From Sulfuritalea sp. (GTDB taxonomy: Bacteria > Pseudomonadota > Gammaproteobacteria > Burkholderiales > Rhodocyclaceae): 34,146 nt of DNA. This document shows positions 20,289-27,308 of this stretch, one piece after another. Location of the stretch: positions 1-34,146 of the forward strand of contig JAUYSD010000020.1 in NCBI GenBank assembly GCA_030696505.1, given 5' to 3'. Positions within the stretch are counted from its first letter, which is position 1; each line of letters begins with the position of its first letter. The notes under the pieces are model-generated. The model was not told the origin of the DNA and searched no databases. It was given only the letters and a program-made list of their open reading frames with translations. The position numbers were made by a program, and so were the translations under genes.

Positions 20289-20962
20289 GTGTTGCTTCCG
20301 TTGTTGCGCAACCATTCGGCACGCTGGGTGAGTTTTCCGGTCCACTGCGGGTCGAGGCCACTGGCATAGGCGAGGCGCAGCAGGGCGGCGAGCGGTGGCC
20401 GCGGCTCACGTATCACGCGCCAGAATTCGGCCAGCGAGACCGCCTCGGCCGGGCGCTCGAGGTGCTCCAGCCGGTCGCCGGCACCGGCCTCGCCGGCTTC
20501 CAGCACGCGGTAGTACCAGCCGGCCAGGCCGTGCTCGGCAATGAAGGCCGCGACGCCTTCGCAGGCGGTGCGGTGGTCGATTTTCCAGCAGGGTGTGCGC
20601 GGTTGCGACACCTGGATACGCGCGCCGCCAAGGCGGAACACGTCGCCGATGCAGACCTGCTCCTCGGTCATGCCGCGCGTCGAGAGATTTTCGCCGAGGC
20701 CGCTCGGCGCCAGGTTCTGCGCCGCGGGGAACGCCGCCGCCAGCCGCGCGTAGTGTTCGGCGGGAAACTGGTGCAAGGCCTTGCCGCCGCCGCCATGCAC
20801 CCGGCGATCGGCCTGGGTATCGCCGGCCAGGCCTTCCGCGCTCAGCAGGCGGCGGCCGGCCACGGCGCTCTTGACGATCGCGCTGCTGCGGCTGTCGCCG
20901 GCCAGCAGGGCTACCTGACCGGCATACAGGCCGTCGATGGTCACGGGCGGATTCAGGGCCAT
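20285..20962 (-). CDS. MOSC domain protein, YiiM-like
   Basis: A 225-residue MOSC-domain protein with the same length as E. coli YiiM. Key segments are QADRRVHGGGGKALHQFPAEHY, NLSTRGMTEEQVCIGDVFRLGGARIQVSQPRTPCWKIDHR (with the conserved cysteine expected to bind molybdenum cofactor) and GWYYRVLEAGEAGAGD. The C-terminal 60 residues match the 3-alpha domain of YiiM. Known members reduce N-hydroxylated substrates or bind molybdopterin; the substrate here is unknown. The start at 20962 overlaps the ROK gene's end by 10 bp and the stop overlaps the MFS start. Confidence 0.88.
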   Translation of the reverse strand: MALNPPVTIDGLYAGQVALLAGDSRSSAIVKSAVAGRRLLSAEGLAGDTQADRRVHGGGGKALHQFPAEHYARLAAAFPAAQNLAPSGLGENLSTRGMTEEQVCIGDVFRLGGARIQVSQPRTPCWKIDHRTACEGVAAFIAEHGLAGWYYRVLEAGEAGAGDRLEHLERPAEAVSLAEFWRVIREPRPPLAALLRLAYASGLDPQWTGKLTQRAEWLRNNGSNT

Positions 20963-21933
20963 AGCCAGGCCGCGCCGCGCACGCCGGAGGAATCGCCGTG
21001 GCGATGTTTGAGCAGCCTGGTCGCGACTTGATCGGAAAACACGTGCCGTCCCCACAGGCGCGGCACATTCGAATACAGGCGATCGATGTTCGACAGGCCG
21101 CCGCCCAGCACGATGACATCCGGATCGAGGATGTTGATCACCGTCGCCAGGGCCTTCGCCAGGCGCGCCTCGTAGCGCTGCAGCGTGGCTTCGCACTGCG
21201 CATCGCCGGCGGCCGCGCGCCGGACGATGGCTTGCGGCGAGATGTCGTCGCCCGCGATTGCTCCCGTCGAGCGGCGATGATCGCGGGCCAGGCCCGGGCC
21301 GGAGAGATAGAGCTCGATGCAGCCGCGCCTGCCGCAATAGCAAACTGGGGGCGCTACGCAATTCGAGCCGCGCAGCGGCGAACCAGAGTCACCTCCTTCC
21401 GCGGGAAGGGGGCCGGGGGGATGGTCCTCGCAATCCGCCGTCAGGCGGTTGTGGCCCCATTCGCCGGCGATGGCGTTGGCGCCGGTCAACAGCTTGCCGT
21501 CGATGACGATGCCGCCGCCGACTCCCGTGCCGAGGATCACGCCGAACACCACCCGCGCGCCGATGCCCGCGCCGTCGACGGCTTCGGACAAGGCAAAGCA
21601 GTTGGCATCGTTGGCGATGCGCACCTCGCGCGCCAGCAGTTGTTGCAGGTCTTGCCTGAGTGGCCTGCCGATCAAACAGGTCGAGTTGGCGTTCTTGATC
21701 AGGCCGCTCACGCGCGATTCCGCACCGGGGATGCCGACGCCTACACTCGCCACCGCACCGCCAGCGCCAACTCTTGATTCCGCCGCGACGACGAGATCGG
21801 CGACGGCCTTCAGTGTCGCCATGTAATCGCCCTGGGGCGTGGCCACGCGTTCGCGCAACAACTCCTCGCCTTCATCGCCCAGGGCGATGATTTCGATTTT
21901 GCTGCCGCCGAGATCAATTCCTGTCCTTAACAT
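20953..21933 (-). CDS. ROK-family sugar kinase (fructokinase/N-acetylglucosamine kinase type)
   Basis: A 326-residue ATP-dependent kinase of the ROK family. Signatures are MLRTGIDLGGSKIEII (phosphate loop), the catalytic Asp in NDANCFALSE, ILGTGVGGGIVIDG, EWGHN and the zinc motif CYCGRRGCIE. The sequence resembles Mak fructokinase/NagK most closely; the sugar cannot be decided here. Between EWGHNRLTADCED and the zinc cysteines an extra stretch HPPGPLPAEGGDSGSPLRGS is inserted, which lengthens the protein beyond the usual ~300. A further odd stretch, ESRVGAGGAVAS, contains the short CCAGCGSCAACT motif. It is the first gene of an ROK-MOSC-MFS operon and diverges from the cytochrome genes. Confidence 0.9.
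   Translation of the reverse strand: MLRTGIDLGGSKIEIIALGDEGEELLRERVATPQGDYMATLKAVADLVVAAESRVGAGGAVASVGVGIPGAESRVSGLIKNANSTCLIGRPLRQDLQQLLAREVRIANDANCFALSEAVDGAGIGARVVFGVILGTGVGGGIVIDGKLLTGANAIAGEWGHNRLTADCEDHPPGPLPAEGGDSGSPLRGSNCVAPPVCYCGRRGCIELYLSGPGLARDHRRSTGAIAGDDISPQAIVRRAAAGDAQCEATLQRYEARLAKALATVINILDPDVIVLGGGLSNIDRLYSNVPRLWGRHVFSDQVATRLLKHRHGDSSGVRGAAWLWP
21340..21425. repeat. In-frame repeat insertion in the ROK kinase gene
   Basis: On the coding (minus) strand this region reads C-rich, then a GCGG/AAGG-containing hairpin, then GGTGAC and GTTCGCCGCTGCGCGGCTC (complement of 21365-21383), identical over 19 bases to the priA insertion. TGCGT and GC follow in both. It adds about 25 residues (about 170-195) ahead of the zinc-binding cysteines, in a position that is a loop in ROK enzymes. 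Confidence 0.7.
21761..21772 (+). repeat. Copy of the CCAGCGSCAACT motif (in ROK kinase gene)
   Basis: CCAGCGCCAACT on the plus strand; on the coding strand it gives RVGAGG within a Gly/Ala-rich stretch near residue 56 that looks like a loop expansion. Confidence 0.5.
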
Positions 21934-22086
21934 TCTGCCGAGCGCGCCGATAAGCTGGAATAGTATCGTGGCTGGGGCGCCATGGCGGCCCGGCTATCCG
22001 GAATCAAGGCCGGCGCGCCCGGCCTGGGCGGGAATCCGCCTGTGCCAAGCGATACGGTAAATACTGAGTTGACCACAAATTGCGTA

Positions 22087-22455
22087 ATGTTATTCTTGCC
22101 GCCCTATCGCGAAAGTAAGAGCCGGACCGGCGGCTTTTGCAGCTTCCTGACGTGCGTTGCCCTCACCCTGCCTGGCGCCGGGCTGGCCGCGGTCGACGAG
22201 GAAGCGGCGCTTGAGCTGGCGAAGAAGAGCAACTGCCTCAAGTGTCACTCGGTCGACGTGAAGAAGGAAGGTCCGCCCTATCGGGAAGTCGCCAAGAAAT
22301 ACCGCGGCAAACCCGACGCAGAAAAAACGCTTTACACGCACGTCACAACCGCGCCCAAGGTGAAGATCGACGGCGAAGAGGAGGATCACCAGATCGTGAA
22401 GTCGAAGAAGAAAGAGGAAATCCTCAACCTGCTGCGCTGGATACTCTCGCGGTGA
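22087..22455 (+). CDS. Periplasmic monoheme c-type cytochrome
   Basis: A 122-residue protein with an export signal (GGFCSFLTCVALTLPGAGLAA) and one heme motif, CLKCH. The mature part (VDEEAALELAKKSNCLKCHSVD ... DHQIVKSKKKEEILNLLRWILSR) matches small class I cytochromes common in betaproteobacteria. The mature sequence has no methionine at all, so the sixth heme ligand cannot be Met; His in THVTT or EDHQIV are candidates. The start at 22087 is the only ATG that gives a usable signal peptide, though a promoter-like TTGACC-16-TATTCT (22069-22096) overlaps it. The stop overlaps a possible GTG start of the decaheme gene. Likely an electron carrier for the conduit downstream. Confidence 0.82.
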   Translation: MLFLPPYRESKSRTGGFCSFLTCVALTLPGAGLAAVDEEAALELAKKSNCLKCHSVDVKKEGPPYREVAKKYRGKPDAEKTLYTHVTTAPKVKIDGEEEDHQIVKSKKKEEILNLLRWILSR

Positions 22456-22505
22456 GCGCACCTGTTCCCCGGTCGAGTGCTGCGGGCCTGATCCGCACAC
22501 GTGCG

Positions 22506-23462
22506 ATGCGGCTTGCTTCCCGCTGCTTCTTGGCGCTCCTGCTCACATTGCCGCTGGCCGCCACGGCGGCATCCTCAGGCAAGAAAAGCGACGCCAAGGA
22601 CATTCTCAGGGTCGGCGATGCGCGGTGCACCCGCTGTCACAACGACGTCAGCGACGGCGAGATCGAAAACTACCCGGTGCTGCCGATCGGCCGCACCAAG
22701 CACGGCACGGTCGCCGATTCCCGCACGCCGACCTGCGTGACCTGCCACGGCGAAAGCGAAACCCATCTGAAGCAGGTGGGCACCGAGCGTCCCTTGCCCG
22801 AACGCCCCTTCGGCAAGAAGGCCGCAGGCGACCCGAAAGCCAACAACAAGGCCTGCCTGGCATGCCACGAAGGCGACAAGCTGATGCACTGGGGGGGCAG
22901 CACCCACTCGCGCCGCGACCTGGCCTGCAGTGGCTGCCATCAGATGCACGTAGCCCACGACCCGGCGACGACCCGGGAGAAAGTCGCCGACATGTGCATG
23001 TCCTGTCACAAGGAAAAGCGCGCCCAGTTTGCGCGGCCGAGCCATCACCCGGTACCCGAAGGCAAGATGGTTTGCGTCGATTGCCACAATCCGCACGGCT
23101 CAGCCGGGCCGAAGCTGATGGTCAAGGACAGCGTCAACGAGACCTGCTACACCTGCCACATGGACTATCGCGGCCCCTTCCTGTGGAGCCATCCCGCGGT
23201 CCGCCAGGATTGTTCGTTGTGCCATAACCCGCATGGCACGGTCGCCGCCAGCCTGTTGAAGATGCGTATGCCCTTTCTGTGCCAGCAATGTCACGAGCCG
23301 GCCAATCATCGCGGCAATTTCCCCGGCCTCAACGGCGCGACCACCAATGCGGTCGGCGCCGGCGGCTTGACCCAGGGACGCGGCTGCATGAACTGCCATA
23401 CCAACCTGCACGGCGGCAGCAATCCGGCCAACAGCGCCGGTTCCCGCGTGGATCGGCGCTAG
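22506..23462 (+). CDS. Decaheme c-type cytochrome, MtrA/DmsE family
   Basis: A 318-residue periplasmic protein with signal peptide MRLASRCFLALLLTLPLAATA and exactly ten CXXCH motifs: CTRCH, CVTCH, CLACH, CSGCH, CMSCH, CVDCH, CYTCH, CSLCH, CQQCH and CMNCH. Size, heme number and spacing fit MtrA, PioA, MtoA and DmsE, which thread through an MtrB-type barrel and carry electrons across the outer membrane. The ATG at 22506 is chosen for the signal peptide; a GTG at 22452 overlapping the previous stop is also in frame. mtrB-like gene follows after 9 bp. No outer-surface MtrC/OmcA or CymA homologue is in the window, so the direction of electron flow (Fe(II) oxidation or reduction of external acceptors) is open. 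Confidence 0.93.
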   Translation: MRLASRCFLALLLTLPLAATAASSGKKSDAKDILRVGDARCTRCHNDVSDGEIENYPVLPIGRTKHGTVADSRTPTCVTCHGESETHLKQVGTERPLPERPFGKKAAGDPKANNKACLACHEGDKLMHWGGSTHSRRDLACSGCHQMHVAHDPATTREKVADMCMSCHKEKRAQFARPSHHPVPEGKMVCVDCHNPHGSAGPKLMVKDSVNETCYTCHMDYRGPFLWSHPAVRQDCSLCHNPHGTVAASLLKMRMPFLCQQCHEPANHRGNFPGLNGATTNAVGAGGLTQGRGCMNCHTNLHGGSNPANSAGSRVDRR

Positions 23463-23471
23463 GAGAGGCGA

Positions 23472-25586
23472 ATGTCGAAAAACAATCCATCGATGTTTCG
23501 CCAGTCGACGCTGGCCGCCGCCCTGCTGGCGGCTTTCGGTCCCGCGCTGGCGCAATCGGCGGCCGATTCCGCCGTCGCCGCCGCCGCCGACGCGATCCGG
23601 CATGATCTGGCGACTCCCGACAGCCGCATCGAAGCCGGCGTTGCCCTGGTTTCCGGCGAAAGCCGGCGCTTCGGCCAGTTCAGCGGCTTCAATTCCGACG
23701 GCGCCTACGGCCTGTTCAACCTCGATCTGATCAAACGCGACGACGCGACCGGCACCTGGCTCAAGCTCAAGGGTCGCAACCTCGGCAACGAGAATCGCGA
23801 AATTCGCTTCGATCACGAGCGTCAGGGCGACTGGAGCTATTTTCTGGAGTCCGGCCATTTGACGCGCAACGAACCCTGGATAGTCCGCACCGGCCTGGGC
23901 GGCATCGGCACCAGTGCCGAAACCGTCAGCGCCGCGGCACCCAAGCGCGACGTCAACCTCAAGTTGGAACACGAGTCCTTCGCGCTCGGCGCACGCAAAT
24001 TCATCATCGGCGGGTTCAATGTCCGCGTCAGTTTCAAACAGGACGAGAAGCGCGGCGACCGCATGTACGGACGCGGCGGCGGGGTCACGCAGGAGTTCCT
24101 CACCGAACCCATCGACCGCACAATTCGCCAGTGGGAAGTCCTGGTTGGATACGCCGACAAGAAACTTCAACTGTCCGGCGGCTACAGCGGCTCGTCCTTC
24201 GAGAACAGAAAACCGTTGCTGGCCGTGAGCCCTGCCGGTGGCACCGGCATCACCACGCTCGCGCTGCCGCCGTCAAACGATGCACATCAGTTGGCTCTTT
24301 CCGGCGGTTACAACATCGACGACAGCACCCGCACCAGCTTCAGGTTCTCCCACACCCTGGCACGCCAGGACAGTCTTTTCGGGATTGCCAACGTACCCGG
24401 CAAGGCGTCGCTCGACGGACGCCTGGTGACCACTTTGGCATTTGCCGATCTGTCGCTGCGGCCGCTCGACCGGCTCGGTCTTACTGCCAACATCCGCTAT
24501 GAAGATCGCGACGACCAGACGCCGACGGCCCTGTATCTGCCCAGTCAGGTCGCTGCGCCCTCTGCCGCGCCCGGCCTGGCCAATGCCGGATTCACCGGTT
24601 TCAACGTGCCGCGCTCGGAGAAGCAGCTCAAGGGCATGGTCGAGGCGGGTTACCAGCTCGACGATGGCTACCGTCTGGTCGCCACCGTGGAGCAGGAACA
24701 GATCGCGCGCAATGTCCCGGTGCCGTACCGGCGCGTCGCCTTCCGCGAAAAAACCGACGAGACGCTGGCGCGGCTTGAACTCAAGCGCAGTCTTTCGGAA
24801 ACGCTCAATGGCGCGCTGTCATACGTGCGCAGCGACCGGGGCGGATCGGACTACGTCAATGACAGCTATGCGGGAACCGCGGCGGCCCCGACCAACCTGG
24901 TCAATCCGCTGATCTGGGCTGACCGCCAGCGCGACAAGTTGCGGCTGACGGCCGACTGGATTCCCGACGAGCGGTGGTCCGTACAGTTCATCGGCGACGT
25001 CTCGGCCGACCGCTACAGCGGCCGTGCGCTTGGGCCGCGCACGGGCACCGGAATATTTGCCTCCGGCGACGCCACCTATGCAATCAGCGAAAAATGGAAA
25101 TTCAGCGGCTGGGTCTCGGCGGAACGCACGACCGCCAACCAGACGACGCATACCGACTACGCTTCGGCCGTGGCCGACGCCAAGGGCGTGATCTGGGAGG
25201 CGAATATCCGCAACAGCACCACGGCCTGGGGGCTCAGCTTGAAGGGCAAGCCCAGAGCCTATCTCGAAGTCGGCGCGGATCTCAGCAGTTCGACCGATAC
25301 GGCTGAGCACGGCATGGCGCGACTGGGCAATGCCGGAACTGCAACCGGCACCCTGAGTCCGAGCTCGTTGCCTGCCTATTACTACAGGCAACTGTCGCTC
25401 AAACTGTTTGCCGACTACGCTATCGAGCGGGACTCCGGGCTGCGCGCGACGTTCATCTACGATCGCCGCAAGACCAACGACTGGACCTGGGCGGGCTACA
25501 CTTACAGCGACGGAACGACGGTGAGCCAGCCGAATCTGCAGGACACCAGCTTCTTCGGCGCAAGTTACTACTACCACTGGCGCTGA
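23472..25586 (+). CDS. MtrB/PioB-family decaheme-associated outer membrane barrel
   Basis: A 704-residue outer-membrane beta-barrel with signal peptide (STLAAALLAAFGPALAQ) and alternating amphipathic strands, ending in SFFGASYYYHWR, an aromatic-rich C-terminal strand. The N-terminal part (IEAGVALVSGESRRFGQFSGFNSDGAYGLFNLDL) matches the MtrB/PioB family. The barrel sheathes the decaheme cytochrome encoded upstream. The protein contains no cysteine, so it lacks the CXXC pair that is important in Shewanella MtrB. GGAGAGG lies just before the ATG. It is the last gene of the cytochrome operon and converges on the diguanylate cyclase genes with 9 bp between. Confidence 0.92.
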   Translation: MSKNNPSMFRQSTLAAALLAAFGPALAQSAADSAVAAAADAIRHDLATPDSRIEAGVALVSGESRRFGQFSGFNSDGAYGLFNLDLIKRDDATGTWLKLKGRNLGNENREIRFDHERQGDWSYFLESGHLTRNEPWIVRTGLGGIGTSAETVSAAAPKRDVNLKLEHESFALGARKFIIGGFNVRVSFKQDEKRGDRMYGRGGGVTQEFLTEPIDRTIRQWEVLVGYADKKLQLSGGYSGSSFENRKPLLAVSPAGGTGITTLALPPSNDAHQLALSGGYNIDDSTRTSFRFSHTLARQDSLFGIANVPGKASLDGRLVTTLAFADLSLRPLDRLGLTANIRYEDRDDQTPTALYLPSQVAAPSAAPGLANAGFTGFNVPRSEKQLKGMVEAGYQLDDGYRLVATVEQEQIARNVPVPYRRVAFREKTDETLARLELKRSLSETLNGALSYVRSDRGGSDYVNDSYAGTAAAPTNLVNPLIWADRQRDKLRLTADWIPDERWSVQFIGDVSADRYSGRALGPRTGTGIFASGDATYAISEKWKFSGWVSAERTTANQTTHTDYASAVADAKGVIWEANIRNSTTAWGLSLKGKPRAYLEVGADLSSSTDTAEHGMARLGNAGTATGTLSPSSLPAYYYRQLSLKLFADYAIERDSGLRATFIYDRRKTNDWTWAGYTYSDGTTVSQPNLQDTSFFGASYYYHWR

Positions 25587-25587
25587 A

Positions 25588-25613
25588 GGCGCCGTTTACT
25601 GGGTATCGGCGCC
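25588..25613. terminator. Hairpin at the convergent junction of barrel and cyclase genes
   Basis: GGCGCCG (25588-25594) and CGGCGCC (25607-25613) pair over a 12-base loop. It spans the gap between two converging stops and extends into the last codons of the cyclase gene. There is no T-run on either side, so termination is only a suggestion. Confidence 0.35.
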
Positions 25614-27308
25614 GAGATAAGCGGCCGATCGCGGGCCGGCACGGCGCACCTGGTTGCGGCCGCCTTCCTTGGCATCGTAAAGCGCGTCGTCGGCCAGCTT
25701 GACCAGCGCGTCGCCATTTTCCACTTCATGCCCCGGCACGCCGGCGACGCCGATACTGACGGTGACCTTCAGCCCGTCTATCTCCAGCTCTGCAATCCGC
25801 TGGCGAACCGTTTCGGCAAGTTGCACGCCCCGTTCCTCGACAACTCCGGGCATGACGATGAGCATTTCCTCGCCGCCATAGCGGCAGGGAATCAACGAGG
25901 GTGCGGCCAGTGTCCTGAGCACCGCGCCGATCGCGCTGAGCACGCGGTCGCCGCAGTCGTGACCATGCGTATCGTTGAACTTCTTGAAATGATCGACGTC
26001 GATCATCATCACCGACAGCGGCTGGGCATAACGCTTCCAGCGCTTGAATTCGGTAACCAGCACTTCGTCGAAATGGCGCCGGTTATGCAGACCGGTCAAG
26101 GCATCGGTGATCGACTGTTCCTTCAGCCTGGCCTCCAGGCGCTTTTCCTCGGTAATGTCGCGTATCAGCGCAGCCGAACCGACGATCGTGCCGTCTTCGT
26201 GGCGGATGGTCGATGCCTGGACCGACAGGATCTTGCCGTTCCATTCGAGCAGGGGCGAGGAAGCTTCTCCCCCTTCGTTCTGGATACGCGCTTCCATCCA
26301 TGCCGAATCGTCGAAAAGATGCAGGAAGCCGCGTTCGATGATTGCCTGCTCGCTTCTGCCGATGATGTTTTCCGCAGCGCGATTGACCAGTACCACGTGC
26401 TGCAGCGCATCGGTGACCACGATCCCGGAACTGGCGCCATGAATCACGGTGTTGAGCTTGGCACGCTCCTCCTTGAGGCTGCTGTAGATCTGCAGCAGCT
26501 CTTCGTTCATGTGATTGAAGGAACGGGCCATGCGGCCGATTTCGTCACGGCTGGTGGCCTTCAGCCGCACCGAATTGTCGCCTACCGCGGCGGTTTCCAT
26601 GGCCCTGAGGAACTCGACGATCTGGGAAACCACGGTACGGTGGGCGAACCAGTAGATCAGCGTAATGATCCCGGCAAGTGCGCCGATGATCACCAGGATC
26701 GACAGACGCCAGGTGTGTTCGACGTCGTCGTCGATGTCCTTCATCGAAACGGTGAGCGTGATGGCGCCGCGCATGGCCTCCTCGGCACCATGACACTTCT
26801 TGCAGGAAAGTCCGGCGTGGATCGGGCTGAACACCGTGACCAGGCGTTCGCCGCCGGGCTGGGTATGGTATGAAAAGACGCGTTCGCCGGTTTGCCGCAT
26901 GCGTTCCAGGGCCGGGTCGATGCTGGATACGGCGCGGACCGGCGCCGGTTCGCCCTTGCGGCCGGTGAACTCGAATTCGCCCAGGCGAGCGTTGACCTGT
27001 TCCACCGTGGCGTTGTCGACAAAAGCCTGGGTGCCGTCGATGCGGATGATGCGATAGTCGACGACATTCGGCACATTCTTCAGGCGGCTGGCGAAATCCG
27101 GCGCCGCCTTGGCATGACCGCCCAGCATGATCGCAGCCAGGCCTTCGGCGACGCTGTCGGTCACCTTGCCCAGCGCATTTTCGGCCTGCTGCAGGGACGA
27201 GGCTTCCTGCCGTATCGCATAGGTGAGGGCGATCGCGACGATGCCGAGGATCACGATGCCGCCCACCGAGGCGAGCAGACGGTGGCCGATGCGCCTGAAG
27301 TGGATCAT
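25596..27308 (-). CDS. Membrane diguanylate cyclase with CKKCH periplasmic sensor (GGEEM)
   Basis: A 570-residue protein: N-terminal membrane helix (about 10-30), periplasmic domain (about 35-195) with a CKKCH heme-c motif near 168, a second helix (ILVIIGALAGIITLIYWFA), HAMP, PAS (VIHGASSGIVVTDALQHVVLVNRAAENIIG) and a GGDEF domain. The sensor domain is of the DUF3365/Tll0287-like type. The active-site loop reads RYGGEEM, with Met in place of the usual Phe; Gly-Gly-Glu-Glu are intact, so activity is plausible. The upstream inhibitory RxxD position has no Arg or Asp (APSLIPCRYGG). The ATG at 27308 has GGAGG at good spacing and overlaps the previous cyclase's stop (ATGA). Confidence 0.88.
   Translation of the reverse strand: MIHFRRIGHRLLASVGGIVILGIVAIALTYAIRQEASSLQQAENALGKVTDSVAEGLAAIMLGGHAKAAPDFASRLKNVPNVVDYRIIRIDGTQAFVDNATVEQVNARLGEFEFTGRKGEPAPVRAVSSIDPALERMRQTGERVFSYHTQPGGERLVTVFSPIHAGLSCKKCHGAEEAMRGAITLTVSMKDIDDDVEHTWRLSILVIIGALAGIITLIYWFAHRTVVSQIVEFLRAMETAAVGDNSVRLKATSRDEIGRMARSFNHMNEELLQIYSSLKEERAKLNTVIHGASSGIVVTDALQHVVLVNRAAENIIGRSEQAIIERGFLHLFDDSAWMEARIQNEGGEASSPLLEWNGKILSVQASTIRHEDGTIVGSAALIRDITEEKRLEARLKEQSITDALTGLHNRRHFDEVLVTEFKRWKRYAQPLSVMMIDVDHFKKFNDTHGHDCGDRVLSAIGAVLRTLAAPSLIPCRYGGEEMLIVMPGVVEERGVQLAETVRQRIAELEIDGLKVTVSIGVAGVPGHEVENGDALVKLADDALYDAKEGGRNQVRRAGPRSAAYLGADTQ

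Noticed and set aside
22069-22096. TTGACC-16-TATTCT as the promoter of the cytochrome operon
   Set aside because: It overlaps the only plausible start codon at 22087, so transcripts from it would lack that start; kept only as a remark.
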